From the NCBI GenBank assembly GCA_934234005.1, contig CAKQHC010000042.1, positions 1 to 12,305 of the forward strand: DNA of 12,305 bases, given 5' to 3'. This document shows, piece by piece, positions 7,522 through 12,305 of this stretch. This DNA is from an uncultured Methanomassiliicoccales archaeon. Its GTDB lineage: Archaea; Thermoplasmatota; Thermoplasmata; Methanomassiliicoccales; Methanomethylophilaceae. A program made the translations under genes and the position numbers. A model generated the notes under the pieces. The model saw only the letters and a program-made list of their open reading frames with translations, was not told the origin of the DNA and made no database searches. How positions within the stretch are numbered: the first letter of the stretch is position 1; the number at the start of each line of letters is the position of its first letter.

Positions 7522-7537
7522 ATAGAATTTAAATTTT
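7522..7537 (-). promoter_or_regulatory. TATA-like box for MORN gene
   Basis: An AT-only stretch that reads AAAATTTAAATTC on the minus strand. Its centre is about 38 bp upstream of the ATG at 7492, giving a leader of roughly 13 bases. The spacer is only 60 bp long, so the T-rich end of the DUF5131 gene just upstream may also act in termination. Confidence 0.4.
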
Positions 7538-7552
7538 ACAATCATAGAGCAT

Positions 7553-8359
7553 TCATAAAAAAGAGTCCAGATTGGTTTGTTGTATCGAACGTTCATTGCC
7601 AATTATAGGATCAATCATATAATCCAGATTGCCGGAGCAGGCTATTTTGGATTGATCGGCAATATTGGGGATGCAATACTGTATTCCGTCTTTCACGAAG
7701 TACGTGCCGCAATTGCGCCAATGAAAGGACACATTATTGTCGATGCAAGATCTCCTAACATCCAATACCCAATCGTAATGACACGGTCTGGCTCCTTCGG
7801 AACAATACTCGCCGCCTACAAATATTGCATCGATATTACCCTTCTTTAACAATGTGTCCGTATCAATACGTCCTATCATCGGTGCCATAAATACATCACG
7901 ATGTTTTGCCTTTACCGACTGTATTATCGGAATTCTGGTATCCCAGGCATCCTGATTCTCGATACTTACCGCAAGTCTGACATTATCATATCCGTCTTTC
8001 CAATCATCCGGAAGATGGCTGTTGATACGTTCAGGACGTTTGGTTATAATTTCGAATACCAAATCGCTTCTTTTACGTATGATGGACCATGCTTCGTCAC
8101 GCCATACGTCCGCTTCTTCAATGAAGAAATCACTTGACATCGACGTTGTGATAAGACAGTTTCTGAGAACATAACATCCGTTGCGTCCCTTTTTCAAAGG
8201 AAGGTTGAATTGATGTTTGGAACGGATCACTGTATTGCTGTTTTCTATTCCGCGGGATTTGTTGCCCTCAAACATGTAGCAATGGAGGCATCCGGAACTT
8301 ACGCGATGACACCCGTGCCAAGGGTTCCAAGCAACGGTGCGTTCGTAGATATCTGTCAT
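7553..8359 (-). CDS. DUF5131 (phage Gp37/Gp68-like) three-cysteine protein
   Basis: A 268-residue protein of the DUF5131 / phage Gp37/Gp68 family. The N-terminus carries the signature WNPWHGCHRVSSGCLHCY, with Cys17, Cys24 and Cys27 (C-x6-C-x2-C), which recalls an iron-sulphur or zinc site; relation to radical SAM proteins has been suggested for the family but I cannot confirm it here. Further family motifs are ITKRPER (104-110), VSIENQ (130-135) and VGGEYCSEGARP followed by the YDW block. Function is unknown. Members occur on phages and mobile elements, often beside a 'three-Cys-motif partner' (TcmP) gene; no such partner is in this window. The ATG is only 24 bases after the tRNA 3' end, so it may be read through from the tRNA promoter. 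No clear ribosome site is seen. Confidence 0.85.
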   Translation of the reverse strand: MTDIYERTVAWNPWHGCHRVSSGCLHCYMFEGNKSRGIENSNTVIRSKHQFNLPLKKGRNGCYVLRNCLITTSMSSDFFIEEADVWRDEAWSIIRKRSDLVFEIITKRPERINSHLPDDWKDGYDNVRLAVSIENQDAWDTRIPIIQSVKAKHRDVFMAPMIGRIDTDTLLKKGNIDAIFVGGEYCSEGARPCHYDWVLDVRRSCIDNNVSFHWRNCGTYFVKDGIQYCIPNIADQSKIACSGNLDYMIDPIIGNERSIQQTNLDSFL

Positions 8360-8383
8360 GCAATCAACAATAATCTGAAAAGA

Positions 8384-8459
8384 TGGTGCGGACGCCGGGA
8401 TTTGAACCCGAGTTCTAACCTTGGCAAGGTTAAGTGATAACCAACTACACTACGTCCAC
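8384..8459 (-). tRNA. tRNA-Gly (anticodon GCC), CCA encoded
   Basis: The minus strand folds into a full cloverleaf. Acceptor GTGGACG pairs with CGTCCGC (one G-U pair). The D arm has a three-bp stem and GTTGGTTA-type loop. The anticodon stem TAACC/GGTTA encloses TTGCCAA, giving anticodon GCC. The T arm is CGGG-TTCAAAT-CCCG with a wobble pair at its base. The discriminator is A (8387), and CCA is encoded at 8386-8384. No intron is seen. It reads the glycine codons GGC and GGU. It shares an AT-rich spacer with the divergent helicase gene, and the DUF5131 gene starts 24 bases downstream. Confidence 0.96.
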
Positions 8460-8484
8460 AAGGGCAAAGAGGCATTAAAGTTCT

Positions 8485-8503
8485 CATATTTAAATATATT
8501 TTA
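8485..8503. promoter_or_regulatory. Bidirectional AT-rich promoter, tRNA-Gly / helicase copy 2
   Basis: The run CATATTTAAATATATTTTAG contains TATA-like boxes on both strands. On the minus strand it is about 30 bp upstream of the tRNA 5' end at 8459. On the plus strand it predicts a transcript start near 8520, with an ~80-base leader before the helicase ATG at 8600. Confidence 0.55.
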
Positions 8504-8590
8504 GCAGTTTTATTTTTGTCAGAAATCGTTAATATAGGGGGACATCTAACACCGCATCGGAAGTTGTCGCTGAACCGACAGTTTTCTTAC

Positions 8591-8596
8591 GGTGAT
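8591..8596 (+). promoter_or_regulatory. Ribosome binding site of helicase copy 2
   Basis: GGTGAT matches the archaeal anti-Shine-Dalgarno complement and lies three bases before the ATG at 8600. It decides this start over an in-frame TTG at 8516, which lies at or before the predicted transcript start. Confidence 0.6.
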
Positions 8597-8599
8597 ATT

Positions 8600-10117
8600 A
8601 TGGCGACATTCAACGAATTAGGAGTAGGCAAAAGACTGTGCGAGGCAATAACCGACATGGGTTGGACCGAACCTACGCCTATACAGGAACAGGCCGTACC
8701 CGCAGGTATGGCAGGGTCCGATCTTCTCGGACAGGCACAGACCGGAACGGGGAAGACCGGCGCATACTCCTTAATTGTCCTTGGGCGCACCAGGCCCGGG
8801 TCGGATAAGCCTACAACCGTAGTCATGGCACCTACAAGGGAGTTGGCCGACCAAGTATCTAAGGAAATACGCAATATATCCCGTGTCACCCATCATACTG
8901 TTGTTGCGGTATACGGCGGAACAGGCTACGAAGAACAGATAGCCAGACTCAAACGCGGATGCGATGTTGTAGTCGGAACTCCGGGAAGGATACTGGATTT
9001 GCAAAGGCGCGGCCATCTGGACTTGTCGCAGGTAAAGGAACTTGTAATCGATGAAGCCGACCGTATGCTGGATATGGGTTTCATTGAAGATATGGAGATG
9101 CTGATATCTCTGATCCCGGAGGGAAGGCAAACTCTGATGTTTTCGGCAACGCTGTCGGACGAGGTTCGTGAGATAGCTTCCAAATCGATGAAAAATCCGG
9201 AAGAAATCTCCGTATCGCACGACGAACTGGTGTCAGATCTCGTGACACAGTATTATGTGGAATGCAAGAGAAACGGAAAGATGGACGTTCTCAGAGATAT
9301 AATGTCCAACGGAAATCCGAAAATGGTTATCTTTTGTTCCACAAAGAAGATGGTGGACGACCTTTACGAGGGATTCAGCCAGGAAGGTCTAAAGGTAGGG
9401 GCTTTGCACGGAGACATGCCGCAATTCCGCAGAGACAGAACCATACGCGGATTCAAGTCCGACCGTATGCCTATACTTATAGCAACAGATGTTGCCGCAA
9501 GAGGCCTTGATATAGATAACATTGAGTGTGTGGTGAATTATGATGCGCCTCTCGATCCCGAGACCTATACGCATCGTATCGGACGTGCGGGAAGAGCAGG
9601 AAGGACGGGAGTTTCATTCACATTTATCACACCCAAGGAAGACAGACGCATACCGTCGTATGAAGAATATATGGGCCGTGAAATTCAGAAAGTTTCCCGC
9701 AAACAGATATCCAAACTGACAATTGCAAATCCGGAATTGAAGCAGTTGCATCATGACGAGCCTGAGGAACAGAAACCCAGGCGTGAAAAAGTGAAGGTCA
9801 GAGCGGTTATAAGAAAGCCACAGGCTGAAAAATCTTTTTTTGATGTAAGCGTGGTTTCATTGGACATAGGTAAATCGTCCGGCGTCAGCAGAACAGACGT
9901 AATCTCGTTTATAATTTCCAAATCACACATAGGCGAGGATCGTATCGGACGTATCGGTATGAGCACATCATCGTCTTTTGTGGAGATTGATTCGTCGGTT
10001 GCCGGATCTGTGGTAAAAACCATAAACGGAGCAAAACTGAACGGAAAATCCATTCATGCCCAGTTCGCTCCCGAGAAGACAAAGTGTAAGGACAAGCTTA
10101 AAAGCAAAAAATCATGA
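8600..10117 (+). CDS. DEAD-box RNA helicase with DbpA-like C-terminal domain (copy 2)
   Basis: An RNA helicase of 505 residues. Motifs in order: GWTEPTPIQ (21-29), Walker A AQTGTGKT (46-53), PTRELA (78-83), a canonical GTPGR (126-130), DEAD (151-154), SAT (182-184), VIFC (243-246), ATDVAARGLDID (295-306) and HRIGRAGRAG (325-334). A charged linker (~385-410) leads to a DbpA-type RNA-binding domain (~412-489, starting FFDVSVVSLDIG) and a Lys-rich tail, KCKDKLKSKKS, likely to add RNA affinity. It is a paralogue of the 4102-5514 helicase, with the same domain order, but diverged in sequence and with a longer linker and tail. It probably works in rRNA maturation or cold adaptation. It is transcribed divergently from tRNA-Gly and ends one base before a convergent gene. 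Confidence 0.95.
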   Translation: MATFNELGVGKRLCEAITDMGWTEPTPIQEQAVPAGMAGSDLLGQAQTGTGKTGAYSLIVLGRTRPGSDKPTTVVMAPTRELADQVSKEIRNISRVTHHTVVAVYGGTGYEEQIARLKRGCDVVVGTPGRILDLQRRGHLDLSQVKELVIDEADRMLDMGFIEDMEMLISLIPEGRQTLMFSATLSDEVREIASKSMKNPEEISVSHDELVSDLVTQYYVECKRNGKMDVLRDIMSNGNPKMVIFCSTKKMVDDLYEGFSQEGLKVGALHGDMPQFRRDRTIRGFKSDRMPILIATDVAARGLDIDNIECVVNYDAPLDPETYTHRIGRAGRAGRTGVSFTFITPKEDRRIPSYEEYMGREIQKVSRKQISKLTIANPELKQLHHDEPEEQKPRREKVKVRAVIRKPQAEKSFFDVSVVSLDIGKSSGVSRTDVISFIISKSHIGEDRIGRIGMSTSSSFVEIDSSVAGSVVKTINGAKLNGKSIHAQFAPEKTKCKDKLKSKKS

Positions 10118-10118
10118 G

Positions 10119-10511
10119 TCACATTCTGGGCGACGCATCATTTCCCAATGCCTTCTTTACGGTATTGTATATTGATGACAGAGGCTTATTCGTCTTCAAA
10201 GATATGCGGATGCATCCGTCGCCGTCGTTGTACATGTCCATTATGATTTTATCTTCGGGCTTCATCTCAATATTCGGACCTCTTGTACGTTTTTCGCCGG
10301 TAGACCACGAACGTGTTTTGCACGACGGACATCTGATAGGCGGCTGTTCAGAACGGGAAAACCATTTGTGGCCGCACATCAGACATTGGTTATTGCACCT
10401 TTTCTCAGACCAGCGATACGTACCACAGTTTGGGCAACGAACCGGATGATCCAAATTCGATTGCCAGACATGTTCGCATTTGCCGCATTTGAATGTGGTG
10501 CTCAATTCCAT
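10119..10511 (-). CDS. Double zinc-ribbon protein with C-terminal HTH-like domain
   Basis: A 130-residue basic protein. Two tandem zinc ribbons are visible: Cys9-x2-Cys12 with Cys26-x2-Cys29, and Cys43-x2-Cys46 with Cys61-x2-Cys64. Each second knuckle is followed by a near-identical tail (CPNCGTYRW, CPSCKTRSW), so the two ribbons look like an internal duplication. Residues ~84-122 (starting KPEDKIIMDMYNDG) resemble a helix-turn-helix, so nucleic-acid binding, perhaps as a transcription regulator, is likely; the target is unknown. The start at 10511 has AAGG five bases upstream and lies 40 bp from a TATA-like box; an in-frame ATG at 10535 adds eight residues but would precede the predicted transcript start. 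It converges with the helicase at a single-base gap. Confidence 0.75.
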   Translation of the reverse strand: MELSTTFKCGKCEHVWQSNLDHPVRCPNCGTYRWSEKRCNNQCLMCGHKWFSRSEQPPIRCPSCKTRSWSTGEKRTRGPNIEMKPEDKIIMDMYNDGDGCIRISLKTNKPLSSIYNTVKKALGNDASPRM

Positions 10512-10535
10512 ACCTACCTTGGATGTATACTCCAT

Positions 10536-10779
10536 ATCTTACAAATACATATAGAACACTTTCGAGAGTTGGATGGATTCTTTATCCATGAACGGTACGG
10601 TATTCACGAAAAGTTCGTCTGATTCGAAATCCTGATTTATGTAACAATATACGAATTGATGCCCAGCATAAACTTTTCAGAAGGTATCTATTTGATGCAA
10701 AAGAATTGTACGGAATCAGTCTTATCTATATTCAATTCGGTTGGTAAATTGACTGTCTTGGAAAGATATCAGTTCCAGC
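10536..10779. other. Spacer between zinc-ribbon gene and recombinase remnant
   Basis: No intact gene is seen. It holds a minus-strand TATA-like box, CTATATGT, at 10547-10554 that fits the zinc-ribbon gene. It also holds an inverted repeat, ATGGAT (10573-10578) and ATCCAT (10584-10589) with a five-base loop, about 20 bp upstream of that box. The rest has stops in all plus-strand frames and may contain the lost N-terminal half of the recombinase. Confidence 0.4.
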
Positions 10780-11446
10780 ATGGATACGCGCGTGCGCACC
10801 ATATGCGAAGATGCACAATTCAAGGTACAGAGGACAAAATATTGTATCTGACATTTATTGTCTATTCGTCAGCAGATCCACTATGTTCACAATCCGTTGG
10901 AGATGGCGATCCTCGCCTTCGGCGGGGGAATGGGACTGAGACGCGCCGAGATTGTCGACATCAGGCTGTCCGACATATGCGGAAATAACCTGACTGTGCA
11001 CGGGAAGGGTCACGGACCCAACGGGAAGGATGCGGAGGTCGATACCGAGGAGCATGATGAACGCCATCGCGGATTACATGCAGTTGCGTCAGGCCGTCAT
11101 AGACCTGCATGGGAACCACGGTGGCGGGTATCTTCCGGTCAGGTCCAAGGTGTACCCGGGTGAGGTAATGGATGCCAATGCCGTGTACTACGCCATTCGT
11201 TCGCCGGTCGGACATGCGGACATAGATCGCACAACCAATGCGTTCAGGCGTCTGTTCGCCACGGCCCTCTACGATGCCGGTGTGGATGACAACATCACCC
11301 GTCTGATGATGTGCCATGATTATTCGGACATCGCCATGACCGCTGCATCGAGACACACATCCTTTGTTGCGAACAAGGTAGAGTGCGCGCTGTTTGCACG
11401 AGTGGTTGTTAGACCGGAACAAAACTCGTTAACTCATCAACCGTGA
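10780..11446 (+). pseudogene. Decayed tyrosine recombinase/integrase
   Basis: This is the C-terminal part of an XerC/D-like tyrosine recombinase, broken. One frame gives MDTRVRTICEDAQFKVQR, then TGA at 10849, then continues through PLEMAILAFGGGMGLRRAE (catalytic Arg I) and LTVHGKGHGPNGK (catalytic Lys) to about 11040. The match then moves to the next frame (RSIPRSMMNAIADYM onward, FRRLFATALYDAGVD, LMMCH) to the stop at 11444. So at least one stop and one frameshift are present. In the HxxR box the His is Asn (NAFR), and no Tyr is coded where the nucleophile is expected; a shifted frame there gives Arg-Cys-Ile-Glu. The N-terminal core-binding domain is missing. By eye, G+C is higher here than in the flanks, hinting at transfer. 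It is surely inactive unless these are sequencing errors, which would not restore the His or Tyr. Confidence 0.8.
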
Positions 11447-11448
11447 TG
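11435..11448. terminator. Weak hairpin between convergent genes
   Basis: CATCA (11435-11439) pairs with TGATG (11444-11448) around ACCG, over the last stop of the recombinase remnant and before the aminotransferase stop at 11466. It is short and AT-rich, with no clear T-tract, so its role is uncertain. Confidence 0.2.
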
Positions 11449-11465
11449 TTAATCGGACGGGGAGA

Positions 11466-12305
11466 TCAACTCATTCTTCTTTGAATGAAATTCTCCATCT
11501 TGTCATAACTTTCTGTTAGTATCTCCATAGGCGGTAATAGTATGGTGCGGAAGTGATTCTGTCCGAACTCCGGGCAGAATCCGGAACCGTGAACGGTAAC
11601 AACACCTTCTTCTTTGATGAGATCCAGAACAAAGTCTTTGTCGGTCTTCCAAGGCGTGCCTTTCAAATCAATCTTTGGGAACATATACAATGCCCCTTTT
11701 GCTCTTCTGGTTGAGATGTTTGGTATCTCGTTGAGTCTTTTGTATGTAAAATCGGCTCTTTCCTTCAGTTTGCGGTTCATATCGATGATATAATCCTGCG
11801 GACCCTGGAGAGATGCCCTGGCTGCAGCCTGACACGGAACATTGGGACATATTCTGGCTCTGAGTTGTTTCATGAAGCCTTGGCGGATTTCATCCATGAG
11901 CCCGTCCTGATCCATGAAATAGCAGTATCCCATCCTCCAGCCCGGCATAAGATTGACTTTGGAGAATCCGTTAAGAATTATACGGGGTACGTCGGATGAG
12001 AGCCTGGACATCGAGAAGAATTTACCATCGAATACAATTTTGTCATAAATCTCATCGGATATGAGAGGAATCCCGTATTCGGCCGCAATGTCTCCCATGT
12101 CTCTGAGGTCCTTTTCCGAATATACGGACCCGGTAGGGTTGTTGGGATTTATGACAACGAGTGCTTTGGTGCTGTCGGTAATCCTTTTGCGAATCATATC
12201 CACATCGGGCCGCCAGTCTTCTTCCTCTATCATTCTGTACGGAACCGTACGTCCTTCATAGAAGTTGATGTATTGGGCATAAGACGGGTATCCGGGTCCC
12301 GGAAC
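11466..12305 (-). CDS. Alanine-aminotransferase-like PLP enzyme, partial (5' end off window)
   Basis: The C-terminal 279 residues of a class I/II aminotransferase (fold type I); about a third of the protein lies beyond the right edge. Visible landmarks, numbered in the fragment, are GPGYPSY (3-9), NPNNPTG (53-59), SDEIYD (83-88) with the Asp that bonds the PLP ring nitrogen and the Tyr, FSK with Lys116 that forms the Schiff base, GWRMGY (122-127), and the C-terminal FRTILLPP with the carboxylate-binding Arg. The blocks RARICPNVPCQ and GALYMFPKID are close to E. coli AlaA, so a glutamate-pyruvate (alanine) transaminase role is favoured over aspartate transaminase, though specificity cannot be proven. 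The frame stays open to the edge without a convincing start. It is convergent to the recombinase remnant. Confidence 0.93.
   Translation of the reverse strand, partial: VPGPGYPSYAQYINFYEGRTVPYRMIEEEDWRPDVDMIRKRITDSTKALVVINPNNPTGSVYSEKDLRDMGDIAAEYGIPLISDEIYDKIVFDGKFFSMSRLSSDVPRIILNGFSKVNLMPGWRMGYCYFMDQDGLMDEIRQGFMKQLRARICPNVPCQAAARASLQGPQDYIIDMNRKLKERADFTYKRLNEIPNISTRRAKGALYMFPKIDLKGTPWKTDKDFVLDLIKEEGVVTVHGSGFCPEFGQNHFRTILLPPMEILTESYDKMENFIQRRMS

Noticed and set aside
8516..8599. N-terminal extension of helicase copy 2 from a TTG
   Set aside because: The TTG is at or before the predicted transcript start, and the ATG at 8600 has a good GGTGAT site; helicase homology begins after it.
10961..11422. 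A 153-codon minus-strand open frame opposite the recombinase remnant
   Set aside because: The plus strand has clear recombinase motifs over the same bases; the minus-strand product has no recognisable features.
1..12305. CRISPR arrays, insertion sequence ends, or rRNA
   Set aside because: I saw no regularly spaced repeats, no transposase other than the recombinase remnant, and no rRNA-like stretch. Long dispersed repeats could still be missed by eye.

Overview
The window looks like a chromosomal segment of a euryarchaeon. My best guess is a Methanomassiliicoccales / Thermoplasmatota-type methanogen, but this is inferred from style, not from a marker gene. Supporting signs are TATA-like boxes about 25-50 bp upstream of several starts, pairs of genes firing from one AT-rich spacer, at least one apparently leaderless gene, a short membrane-anchored Asp/Ser-rich surface protein, and moderate G+C with dense, mostly single-gene transcription units.

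Layout, left to right. Positions 1-2375 (minus) hold a two-gene operon: a MoxR/NorQ/CobS-type AAA+ ATPase, overlapped by ATGA with a protein that carries an HExxH motif and a downstream IIED motif, as in the CobT/NorD/metallopeptidase-VWA group; that second gene runs off the left edge. Divergent from it is a full-length DUF1846 (UPF0371) protein (2550-4037, plus). A GC-rich hairpin separates its end from a convergent DEAD-box RNA helicase with a DbpA-like C-terminal RNA-binding domain (4102-5514, minus). Upstream of that, all on the minus strand, are a small membrane-anchored protein, a HAD phosphatase, a MORN-repeat protein, a DUF5131 (Gp37/Gp68-like, three-Cys) protein and a tRNA-Gly(GCC) with encoded CCA.

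The tRNA and a second DEAD-box/DbpA-type helicase (8600-10117, plus) diverge from one short AT-rich spacer. The second helicase ends one base before a convergent protein with two zinc ribbons and a probable helix-turn-helix. Next comes a decayed tyrosine recombinase (about 10780-11446, plus), with at least one internal stop and one frameshift, and without its catalytic tyrosine. The right edge is the C-terminal two thirds of an alanine-aminotransferase-like PLP enzyme (minus).

Functionally the window is mostly housekeeping (two RNA helicases, tRNA, aminotransferase, phosphatase). It also carries accessory material: the AAA+/metallopeptidase-like pair, the DUF5131 gene behind a tRNA, and the recombinase remnant. 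I see no CRISPR array, no rRNA, no complete insertion sequence and no clear defence island. The least understood parts are the left-edge operon, the MORN protein, the DUF5131 gene and the zinc-ribbon/HTH protein.
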